A stretch of DNA of 64,000 nucleotides, taken from positions 248,001 through 312,000 of the forward strand of contig BRXU01000040.1 of assembly GCA_030267565.1 (NCBI GenBank), given 5' to 3'. Below are positions 14,163 to 24,844 of the stretch, piece after piece. Source of the DNA: Pleodorina starrii (taxonomy: Eukaryota > Chlorophyta > Chlorophyceae > Chlamydomonadales > Volvocaceae). The notes beneath the pieces were generated by a model. That model was not told where the DNA came from. It did not search any database and saw only the letters and a program-made list of their open reading frames with translations. A program made the translations under genes and the position numbers. Numbering within the stretch: position 1 is the first letter of the stretch; each line of letters starts with the position of its first letter.

Positions 14163-16877
14163 CGCGGCCTGCGCCGCGGCAGCCGCCGCCACCGCCGCCG
14201 CCGCCGCGGTGGCATCTGCGTGTTGCTGCTGATGTTGCTGCTGCTGCTGCAGCTGGACCCCACCATCGACATCGATCCCGTCTGTCAGCCCTTCCAGTCC
14301 CGACGAGCCGTCACCGCCCATCCCGCCATACGCCCCCGCCGCCATCAGGCCCCCCGCACCGCCGCCAAACAGCCCCAGCGGCAGCCCCGGCAGCTGCGGC
14401 GCCGCCGCCGCCGCCGCGGCGGCCGCCGCCGCCAGCGCCTGGGGATCCAGCCCAGGCATGCCGCCAGACCCCAGGCCGCCGTACGACGAGCCGAGGCCCT
14501 GGTAGCCCGCCGACCCCGTATTCGGCACGGCCGCCGCCAGCAGCGCCGCCACCAGGCTCTGGGCTTGGTTTCGGAAGCCGTCGGCGGAATCGAGACCCAG
14601 GGGGTCATGGCCGCCGGGCTCTGCGCCTGTGGCGGTCGTGGTGAGGTCCTGGGGGGAGCTCGCCGCACCGCCGCCGCCCGCGCCGACGCTGGGCACGCCC
14701 GGCAGCGCCAGGCCGCCGGCGCCGGGCACGGCGCCCGCGGCGGCTGCGGCGGCGGCGACGGCCGCAGCCTGTGCCGCTTGGACCCGCGCGAGCTTGGCCG
14801 CTGCCGCCGCGGCGGCTGCGAGGCCCGAGCTGCCGTAGTCCTCGTCATCGTCATCATCGCCGACCGCTGCTTCCTGCAGGAGGCGTAGGAGGCGTAGGAG
14901 AAGGAGGAGGAGGCGGCACATACGGGATGTGGGTGCGGTGTGGGTGCCTGTCGCCAGGCACCCAGTTCGGAAAGCCACGGACGAGGCGGCCGCGTCCATA
15001 GCCTCAGGGGGGCGCCAAGGGCCCATCCATCCTCTGCCCGCGCCGGTCCGACCCTTGAGCAACACCCATAATGGCGTAAGCCGCCCCGACCATGACCCAC
15101 ATCCGCCAGCCATTCAGGACACATACACCTCCTCCACCCCTCGCCCAGATACACACGCTCCCTCTTTTGCGCTTCGCCCTTTTCGCGCCTTGTCCTTCCG
15201 AACGAAAACCCGTGCGTGACCCGCAGCGAAGGACCGCAAGGGCTCGCCTCCTTCACCATACGCCAAGCACGAGTCGCACACATCCTCGAACGCACACACA
15301 CGCACACACACGACTACACGCAAGCACGCACACACACAGCCCATCCACCTGCAGCTCCCGCTCCGCGCGCTTCCGCTTCTTCTCGCTCCGCTTCCTGGTC
15401 CTCCTGTCGCCGCCGCGCCCGCCCTCCCCGCCCTCCCCCTCGCCCGGCTTCTTCCGCCGGTCGCGCCGCGCCGCCGCCTGCGCCGCCTGCAGACACAGCT
15501 GCTGCTGGTGCTGCTGCTGCGCAATCACCGACTGCGGCACAGAAGCCGCGGCAGCGGCGGCGACCGCCGCCGCCGCGGCGGCGGCCGCCGCCGCCGCGCC
15601 CGCGTCCGAAACCTGCTGGAAGGTCGGCTGGCCGTTGGCGTCTATGCCCGGCATGGTGCCCGTCAGGGGCGCCAGCGCCGCCAGGGCCATCGCCTGCTCC
15701 AGCAGTGCGCTCTGCTGCGCCGCCAGGTCCGCCGGCGGCAGACCCGCCGCCAGCCCCGCCTGCTGCAGCTGCGCCTGCTGCTGCTCCACCACCTGCTGGA
15801 TCGAGTCATCATTCATCGTTCGGGGGGCATCGTTTGGGGGGGGGGGCGGAGGCGACCGGTCAGGTCAGGTCAGGTGAGGTCGGGCCCTTGCGCGTCAGGC
15901 CAGGGCAGCAGCTGCCACCTGCCAGCTGCCAACGTCCACACTACGCGCCTACCAGGGTACTACCGGTACTACCGGTACGCACAGCAGACATGTGGTCGTG
16001 TGACCCTGTCACATGCGGGCGAGTTGCACTGCGTTTACCGTTCGCGAAAGGGACCGAGGTGTGTGAGCCTCACAGACAGACAGCCAAACCGACAGCCAAA
16101 ACAGACAGACCATACCAAACCCGGCACATACCAGACGGGGAGACACACACGGACACACACCTGCAGCGCCTGCTGCATGATCCCGGCCAGATGCAGCTGC
16201 GCGGCGGTGGTGTCGGCCCCCGTCAGGTCCAGCGGCAACAGGTGCTGCAGCTGCGCCTGCGCCGCCGCCAGCTCCTCCAGCTGCTTCTGCTGCTCGTCCG
16301 AATCCGTCACCGACGGCGGCACCAGGTGGCTCACGCCGTGCTGCTGCTGCTGCTGCTGTTGCTGCTGCTGCGCAACCGCCACCGCGGCTGCCGCGGCGGT
16401 CGCGGCGTCCAACAGCTTCTGCTGGTCCAGGTGGTGAGCCAGGGCGCTGGGGGTGAGGCCCTCCCCTCCGACGCCGCGCACGTCGACGGCCATGGCGGCT
16501 TCCAGGGAGCCCATGGCCTGCGCCTGCACGTGCTCCAACGCGGCCTGCGCCTGCTGGATGGCCGCCTGCGCATGCTCCATGGCTTGCGCGTGGTCCATGG
16601 CCGCCTGGGTGGCGTGATCCATCACCGCCTGCGCGTGCGCGGCGTCCAGCACGTGTTGCGCTGTGTGGTGCATGTCCAGTGAGCCGGCGACGTCCAGGCC
16701 GTCGAGCCCGGCGGGGTCCAGTTGATGATGATGGTGATGATGATGGACGCCGCCGGCATGGTGGTGGTGGTGGTGGTGATGGTGGTGGTTATAGGCCACC
16801 ATGACGTCGCCGGGGTCGCCCTGGGCGCGAAGGCCGCCGTCGTGGTGGTGCAACACGAGGTCCGGCTGGAGCTGCAT
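9434..16877 (-). CDS. Myb/SANT DNA-binding protein, Reb1/TTF-I/DMTF1-like
   Basis: Nine exons on the minus strand: 16877-16161, 15795-15349, 14873-14002, 13570-13459, 12978-12820, 12253-12100, 11030-10730, 10392-10242 and 9928-9434. All junction phases agree and give 1135 aa. The N-terminal 680 residues are low complexity: His runs (about residues 30-52), MDHAQAMEHAQAAIQQAQAA helices, poly-Q, poly-A, a basic nuclear-localisation-like patch (RDRRKK, RKRSEKKRKR) and an acidic GDDDDDEDYG. Residues 680-1000 hold four Myb-type repeats. The second, from GHFNEEEDRRLLDLV to RLPEQCRDRWRHIG, and the third, NWEAIAAKMGTRNPQQCKEKW, show the W-spacing and RDRW/KEKW recognition helix of Reb1/TTF-I/DMTF1 proteins, known to bind rDNA or replication-fork barriers. 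The fourth ends APQCKRRWRLML. The C-terminus is Gln/Ala-rich. The first exon-2 acceptor could be 3 bases later. Nuclear DNA binding is likely; the target is unknown. Confidence 0.8.
11290..11336 (+). repeat. (TGGAG)n-like purine-rich tract in intron 6
   Basis: Imperfect GGAGT/GGAAT pentamer repeats in an intron of the Myb gene, part of a longer G-rich, one-strand-purine stretch (11040-11340). Confidence 0.7.
11466..11511 (+). repeat. (CAG)n trinucleotide tract in intron 6
   Basis: About 15 uninterrupted AGC/CAG units. On the Myb gene's sense strand this reads CTG and lies in an intron. Confidence 0.85.
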
Positions 16878-17756
16878 GGCGCTGCGATTCTCACGGGTGC
16901 TGCAAGCTGCTGCCGAGGTGTGGTTGATGGGGAGTCAGGCGATGTCGGATAAGAAGGAAGGCCGTAGAAGGCCGAGGTCAATGCCCAAAAGGGCTGGCTG
17001 GGCCTGTAACTCCTAGCTGCGTGGGGTCGGTGGGTCGGTGGGTCGCCGGGGCGCGATTAGATGTAAACTTAGTCCGGGTGACGTCCGACTAGTCACAGGC
17101 GTCGACCGCTGGTTTAAATAAGGATAGAATACATGAAAACATTCATGTCGCTTGTCGAGTGTGAGGCCCCACCTTCTTCTTTGTGTTGAGCAGCCAAACG
17201 TTGTGCTGATGGGCTGCGCCACTAAGCCGTTGCGCCCTGGGCGCGCACCCAGGCGCGCACGGGGCGCGACGTGTGACACCGGCAGTTGGTTTCGAGTGTT
17301 GCGACACGGGCTCCAGGGGCCGCGCCCGAAGTGCTCCTGGGAGGCGGGACTCCTTTGCACCTGGCAGGTTTGCGCCTGAACACCTCCAGCGCGCAACTTG
17401 CAGTTCTAATAGCACAGTGCTCTAACCGGTGCCCGCTCCTTGTAAATGATTCAAAGCAAGCCGCCACCGTAAGCGGCAAGTGGTTAAGTGCGCGCGTGTG
17501 TCAGTTCCCACGCGTGGACGCTGTATGACAAAGGCAAAAATGCTAGCGTTTATCCATGTATCAATTTTGTGCGCAAACAGCGGCACCGATGCCTCAGCAT
17601 TTGGGAAGTACGACTTCTTTTACTCCCAACCTGCACTTCACAATGGCATGTGCACCCGTCCATAGACTCTGTGAGGATGTATGCTGAAGGAAACCAAAGG
17701 CCGATGGCTTAGATCAGCCCGCTCAGTACGCAGAGTGTCGTCTAACCCGCAATTAT
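16878..17756. promoter_or_regulatory. Shared intergenic region between two divergent genes
   Basis: About 880 bp separates the start codons of the minus-strand Myb gene and the plus-strand deacetylase gene, so it must hold both 5' UTRs and promoters. A TATA-like GTTTAAATAAG lies at about 17111-17121. AT content rises compared with the flanking exons. No further sites can be assigned. Confidence 0.5.
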
Positions 17757-20700
17757 TTGATGTGGCGACGTTGGTCGGCGCTCTGCCAGCGTCTTCCATT
17801 CAACAAAGTAGAAGTGTCAAGCGCGGCGCCATGTCGTGTAGTGGCGCGGCCTGCGCTGCAACAGCTGTGGCTCCACGGCACTACCGGGGCAGCAGAGCGA
17901 CAACCACCCGGGTTGCGGGCTCAGAAGGCGTGCTTCGCGTCGTCGCCGGGGCGGGGCCTGCCTGTGGTCTACCACGAGGACTATTCGGCGCCGCAGCTGC
18001 CTCCTGGTCACCGCTTTCCTATGGTGTGGCAGGAGGGGCTGGAGGGGATGTATGCCGCTCGAGCGTTGGGTGATGCCACGCCGGAGCTTGCCAGGCCCGA
18101 CAGATCGGCACACGGGTCGGGCAGGGCTGGGGAGCTGCACGAACTGCAAGAGCAAGCTGCCTGGGGACCGCGCTGGGGTGTCCCTAGCTCCCTACCGAGG
18201 ACATACGTCGTCCGCCGCAGCAACGTCGCCGTTGGCATGGGTATCGGATCGGGTGCTGTCAGCAGCACAAGCATCCCGCCCACAGGCAGCCCCTCTCCTC
18301 GCATCCGTGCCCGAGCAAAGCCCTTCCACATGCGCACACATGCGACACGCCGTCAGGAGCCTCCGTGCCCGATCCCCAAACCCAAGGCGCGAAAACCCAG
18401 GAATGGCCCGGGCCTCTCTTTCCCTCGACCACCTGGGTTGACGGCCCACCATGTGTGCCCACCACTGCGGCTCGCCAACCACGAAGGGTGTTCCGTTGTC
18501 CTTCACCTGCTGCAAGCCGATGCACGTGCACACTTGGGCACGCAGCCAGCGCTCTCCCTTGCGAGTTGCGCCGTCGTGACCGACGGTCCTCACCTCCCAA
18601 CTGTCGAGGGCCCGCAGGCGGCCGCCTGGTACGACCCCAACTGGCAGGCCGGCTCGGCCCAGCTGCGCACGAACCGCCCAATCCGGGTTTCCAACGCGCC
18701 CGCGGATGGACCGACCGCTTTCTCTCGCTCGCTCGCCGTGTCAGCGAAGCCCCCTCGCTGTGGCCTTGAGGTGACCTTCACCCCCCCAACCAGTGACTCC
18801 TTGTTTTATAAAGGAGCATATCACTCCCTGACCCCCGACCAGGCCCCACCCCCGAGCCCCTGCCCGTTTCGGGCCCCGTGCGCTGTGATGCGACCCCAGT
18901 CCCATTTCCGCTTTGGGTGGGTTCGCTGTCCTCCATCTCAAACGGTACCGTGCCGCCCCCCCCCCCGGCGAATCGCCCCCGTGACAACCCCGTAGGCCGT
19001 GTTCCGCCGCATTTACGAGATGGTTTTGGAGCAGGTACGGCCCTGCAGTGGTGGTGGTGGTGGTGGTGGTGGTCTCAGTCAGGATTCGGGGGCGATGAAC
19101 GGATGAAGCCCCTGCGTCGTCGGCATCACGGTATGCCCGGTGGTGCTGAACTGGACTGGAGCGCCTGCGCGGCACATCATCATGCGTGAGCCAAGAGAGG
19201 GCCAGCGTTCACGAACGCTATGGATGGAAAGGAGAGCTATCCTAGCCTGCGCGGAAGCCGTACACTGCCGTATGCCCGCGTGCCCGCGTGCCAGCCGTCG
19301 TCAAGTGTTCCTCGCCCACGCGCCGCTTCCGACATACCAAGCAGCGATCCCAACTCCATTTGCCTGCCCCGCATCTCGCCGAGCCCACACACCCACCGGC
19401 CATCGCGCCCCCTCCCCAAAAACACACACTTCCCTCCCACCGTCCCAACACCTCTCGCTCTTATTGGAACGATATGCGTAATTAGATCTAATGTTCTAAT
19501 GGAGCTGCAACCCTAGAAATGCCGTATCCTCAGCTAGTCCACCACGAGGCAGCCGCTCCAGCCGCTCCAAGAGGCCTCCCCGGGTTCCCAACTTCACAGC
19601 AGCTTCCTTGCTCCCTCCTCGCCGGACCCCCCCCTCTCTACCAGTATCTCTCTCTCTGCGTTTCCGGCCGCCCGCAGGGTATTGCCACTCCCGCACAAAT
19701 CCACTCGCCGCCCCGCCTGCCCTCCGATGAGGAGATGCTCCTGGTGAGAAGGAACCGCTGCCAGGGGGGCGGGCGGGCGGGTTGGCGGAGGGGCGGGGGG
19801 GGGGGGGGTAATTAGAACGGCCCGGGGCGAGGGAACACAACACAGTTACCTGGGGGGAAGGCCGGGTGGACCGGCGGCGGAGGGGCGGGCGGGCAGGCGG
19901 GCGGCAAGCACCGAACGGGCGGGAAGCGCTGGGCGATGCTCACCACCCGCTAGTCGCCACTGCACGCCGCCCGCTCTGCGGTTCGCCCGCCCGTCGCCCA
20001 TTGCCCTCTGCCGCCTCGGCAAGTCGGCATCGCCCCCGCCACCTGCTCCTCCCACTGCCCCGCCCCGCTCTGCCCCCCCACTGCCCCCCTCTCTCAGGTG
20101 CACGACCCCGACTACCTACGCCTCTTCAGCAGCTGTCAGCTGGATGATGAGCGGGTGCGCAGGATTGGTTTCGGAGCGCAGGTCACACGGAGTCCCGTAC
20201 TGGTGGGTGTAGGGGCGGGGGGGGGGGCGGGTGCCCGGAAGGCTCAGGGGCCCACGGGGCCGTCGCCCTTTGGCTCGCACGAATACGACAGGAGGGAAAG
20301 GGTCCCGGCCCCGGCGACCCATTCCTGCTGTCGACATGCCACCATGGGTGTCCTTTGTTTCCGGGGCTGGTGACGCGGCGTTTACGCGCCACCGAATTTG
20401 AATTGGGCAGTACGCCGATCGTGTTTGCTGTTGCTGCTGTGCTGATGGATGCCTTTTGGCGACCGGGTGCCGGGGCGGACTGCGCCGTGTGTTTTGCCGT
20501 GGATGACCCAATCCTCCCTCCCAGAGGCTGGCCGCCAGGTGGTTGTTGGGGGTGTTACAGTGGGCTCCATAGACCCCGGAGGACGCGCTACCCTGGTCCT
20601 GGTCCTCCTACCGCCATCACGCCACACCACGCACGTATCTCCCGGCATCTCCCGGCATTGCCCCACTCACCCCCTTGACTGGGGCCCTCCGACCCCAAGC

Positions 20701-22442
20701 CCAAGCCCACCCGCCCGCCTCTTCCCGCCCTCCCTCCCCGCCCCTTCCTGCGCCCCACCCTGATGTGATGCGATATGTTGCAATGCCGGTGCACTCCGGC
20801 GATAGGTCCGACGCACCAAGGCGGAGGTGGCCGGCACGCTGCTGACCGCTCGCCTGGCGCTGCGGCACGGCCTGGCGGTCAACACGGCGGGCGGCACGCA
20901 CCACGCCTTTCCGACCCACGGGTCGGGGTACTGCATCCTGAATGACCTGGCGGTGAGTGAGGGGCGCCGCGGAAGGCAGAGAGCAGGGCCGGGCGTGTGT
21001 AGGGGGAAGGGGGCGGGGGGCGGGTGCGTCTGTGTGGGTGTGGTAGTGGGGGTGGGTACGGGCTCGCAAGGGCTTCAGTGGGGGGTACGGCCGAACCGCA
21101 GCCCAGCCTAGCCTAGCCTAGCCTTGCCTACCCTACCCTAGCCTGGCCTAGCGAGGCAAAAGGAGCGGCAGCGGGACTCCAACGTCCAGGGGGTGGGACC
21201 ATGTGCCCAGGCGAGGGTGAGGCCGAGGGCAGCGTGCGTTGGGCTATGGGTTTGCTCCCGGAGGGCTGGTGCACGGGTGTATCTACTAGTCTTCCCCCGG
21301 GGCGGGACTTGGGGCTTTTGCGGTACGCTGTGCCGTGTGCCCGCGTGGCTGCTAGCTGCCGGCGGCGACCTGACTCGGCCCTCGGTGGCCCACCCCCTCC
21401 TGGCTGATGTACGGCTCCTGGCTGTACGGCTGCTGCGCGGTACCGGTATGGCTGGCTGCAGGTTACGACGGAGGTGCTGTTGGCGGAGGGTGCGGTGAGG
21501 AGGGTGCTCATACTGGACCTGGACGTGCACCAGGTGGGGTGGGGTGGGTGGGTGGTGGGGCAGGAGGTGGGGGTGAGTTGTTATGTGTGCGTGTGGTGTG
21601 TGGACGGTTTTGTGTGAGGATGTAAAAGCTGCGCTTTCCGTCAAGCCACCACACAGCGAATCAACCAAGCAAGTGGACAGCAGTGAGATTTGAGATTTGA
21701 TGGGATAACATAGAAGAGGAATGCTCCCAGCATGTCACGTAAGCTTGGGGAGGAACGGGAGGGGTGCCAGACACGCCCGCGTGGAGTCAGGCTGTGTCGC
21801 CTTCCCCGCGTTCCCTCCCTCTCTGCCACTTCTTCGCGCCGCGCATCGCCCATTACCCCGGCGCCGCTTAGGCCGCCTCCCCTGCTCCTTGCACCGCACC
21901 CCACGCCCCCACACCGCCACCACTCCGCCGCCACCACACCGCCATCTTGCCCCCGCGCCTCGTCCGCTCTCGCTCGGCTCCTCCCCCGCACACCGGCCCG
22001 GCAGGGCGACGGCACCGCCTTCATCTTCCGCGACCGACCCGACGTCTTCACACTCAGCGTGCACGCGCAGTCCAACTTCCCCGCCCGCAAGCAGCGCTCC
22101 ACACTCGACGTGGGCCTGCCGGACGGCACCGCCGACGGGCCATACCTCGCCGCCGTGGGCGAGCTGCTGCCGCGCGTCCTGCGAGAGTTCGCGCCCGATG
22201 TCGTACTGTACGACGCCGGCGTGGATCCGCACGTGGACGACGCGCTGGGGCGCCTGGCGCTGAGCGACGGCGGGTTGGCGCGGCGGGAGAGGCTGGTGCT
22301 GGACACGTGCCTTGGTTTCGGAGTGCCGGTGGCGGGGTTCGTGGGGGGCGGGTACGACGATGAGCTGGATGTGCTGGCGGGGAGGCACCTGCATCTGCAT
22401 CGCGCGGCGGCGGAGCTGTGGGAGCAGTACGGCCTGGAGTGA
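17757..22442 (+). CDS. Histone deacetylase family protein (class IV / AcuC-like fold), probably organelle-targeted
   Basis: Exons 17757-18023, 18996-19034, 19678-19743, 20098-20202, 20806-20952, 21462-21533 and 22005-22442; every intron is phase 0; product 377 aa. The enzyme family removes acetyl groups from lysine (or related amides) with a zinc-activated water. Visible motifs: YHEDYSAPQLPPGHRFPM at the domain start, GGTHHAF with the catalytic His pair (about 191-192), DLDVHQ with zinc ligands Asp229 and His231, YDAGVDPH with the third ligand Asp (about 306), and GGGYDDEL with the catalytic Tyr (about 349). The first ~68 residues (MMWRRWSALCQRLPFNKV...) are Arg-rich, acid-poor and precede the conserved fold, which looks like a mitochondrial or plastid transit peptide. 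Wording of the motifs is closer to bacterial AcuC-type and class IV enzymes than to class I or II HDACs. All catalytic residues are present. Confidence 0.88.
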
Positions 22443-24844
22443 CGAGAGAGCGAGAGAGCGAGTAGCTAGTGATGAGCGCGATATGTTGTTGTTGTGGTGG
22501 TGGTGGTGGTGGTTGCAGTGGGCCCTAAACCCTGGAAAGGGTAGAGCCAGTAGTAGCTCAGGAGTGATGGAAGCGAGTGATGGGAGAGCGAGTGAGCGAG
22601 GGGAGGGAGTTGGGTGTTGGGGTTGTATGTGGATGGATTTGCCGGCGGCGGCGGTTTCGGGCGGAAGAGAAGGTGATCTCGGAATAGCGGAGTGGCGGCG
22701 GAGTGGCGCGGTGTGCAGTACGGGCATCGGCGTGTCGCCGCTCAGCGACGTACGGCAGCGGAGCTGTGAGGGCGGTGCAGCCTGGAGTAAGCGTGCGAGT
22801 GGGCAGTAAGGAAGTTGGCGTGTGAGTGCTGAGTGTGCGAGACGTGACTGGACACCGGCGTGCGCGGTGGTGGGAAGGAGCGAGCAAGGATGCTCGGAGG
22901 GCGACGGCGGTGGAGAGGGAGCGGCACGCCGGCGGAGCGAGCGAGGGCTGGGACCATTGCGTTGTGTTATGACCGGCTGCGGCTGCGGCTGTGGCATGGG
23001 CGGTCTGGATGCGGGCGCGACGACTGGCAAGGCCGTGCAAGCCTCAGCGGGCGGGGACGGAGGCGGAGGCGGTGTGTCTGGGTCAATGGTGATCCGAGTT
23101 CTTGGCTGACCGTGCGGCTGACCGTATGGCTGGCCCCCTCGCTGAGCGCCGCACGGGGGGCTTGAGCGGCTGAGTCCTTCAGCGGGAGTGCGGGACGTGC
23201 GATGTGGAGGGAGGGCGATGGTGCCGACGGGGAGGAGAGGCGTACGACGTGACAGAACGTCGGGAGCTCGGGACGTCAAATAGCATAACCACTTAAACAG
23301 GAAGGCAGGCAGGGGCAGGCTCCCATGGCGCCGATGCATCTCGACGTCGAGTCATTTGGCACCATGAATGGATGGCAAGAGGTCATGAAACCAGCGAGTG
23401 ACGACGTTTTCAAAGTACAGTGAAACTCCAAATGGACCGGCAACGCATGCTGCATTCACTTTTAACTTGATCACTGGCCACCCAGCCCCGCTTGGGAAGC
23501 ACGAAACACTAACTGCGCACAACCGGGACGGCGGTGGAAGCTGCGACGCCACCCGAGCAGCACTTCCCAGGCAAACACCTGTTGTCCACGTTCGGGTCCA
23601 CGCGCATTCACGCGACAACCTGGATGTCGAACGCGTGAGACGTAGCAAGGCGGCAGTACATCGCCATTGCTTCATGAATGCACGCACGCACGGGCTAACA
23701 ACGGGCCCTTCATGGGCCCTATGCGGTCCACAAAAGGTTGGACAAACGCGCGCGCCCGCTCCTTGTGCCCGTGCCCACTCAAAGCGGCCCGGATGGAGCA
23801 GCCCCTGCATCGTCCGAATCTCTCGGGGTCTCGCGGGTCGCCTGGTGCGCTGCCACCCGACGAACAAAAGAAACAAAATCCGCGTGGGGCCCACACGGCG
23901 CTGTCCGCCGCCCTGCCTGCCTGCCTGCCAGCCGCAGTGCCGTGCTTGATTCCTTGGCAGGGCCATCTAAAGTCGGCAGCACAGCACCGCCCTTGCCCAC
24001 CGTAACAGCTACTGCGCTACGACGCGCATATCCACACTGCGCACGCATTTCCAGGGATTGCGCTCGTGATGACGTCAGTCTCACTCCGCTTCGTCTCTCC
24101 CGTCGCCAGTCCTATTCAGTCGTAATGTACTAAACGGAAGTTGCCACACCCAACCGGACTTGCATCATGAACAAATTCAAGTCATGGATACATCAATCGC
24201 CCCGCCACGGTCGCGATTGCTATCTTTAACCTCCGTCGTCATCACAATCGCAATCACACGGATGCGTCCGTCACATGTTTGCACGATTGTACGGACCCGT
24301 ACAGCAAAGTGCCGTACGGTCGCTCCCTAATAATATCGAGCGCGCCAATCACAGGCGGCCTCGGCGCCAATTCCACTCCACCCCCAGGGTGATCACGTTG
24401 AATCCAGTTTGGCTCCGAGGTACACACGATACATCCAAGTCTCGGTCTAGCAGCTCGCCTCGCGGCACCCACATCCCCATATAAATTAACCAGCTGCGTG
24501 CCCCCTGATAATGCGAAGCCCATCTCAGGACGCTATACGGAATTCACGGTCCGGAAGACTATGTACATGTCTCATTCACCCGCGGTGGCCCAGTGTGCAA
24601 TTTGGGTCGGCGTCTCAAAGAACCCCCGACACCCCCTTGACCTGTGCTGAGCGCGCCCACGCAGCTAACCCCCAGCTGCCCCCACAGCATTTCCATACCC
24701 CGCCACTCCCCCGAAGCTATTACGTCCGGCGCACAACAAATGCCTCCTTGCAGTCTGCTCCAGGTCTCAGCACCTCACAACCTACCCCCGGTCCCGCACG
24801 CAGCACTCTTGCCGGCTGCCCGTGGAACGCTCGTTTCAGAGACT
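22443..24844. other. Gene-free stretch between convergent genes
   Basis: This spans the 3' UTRs of the deacetylase (+) and of the acidic protein gene (-). Short open frames at about 23400-23950 have no splice or family support. A (TGG)n tract lies at 22495-22513. I saw no TGTAA near either stop codon. Confidence 0.4.

Noticed and set aside
15253..15816. Start codon at 15816 for a separate gene
   Set aside because: The ATG lies before the best AG acceptor in an intron; the frame continues exon 1 of the Myb gene in phase 0.
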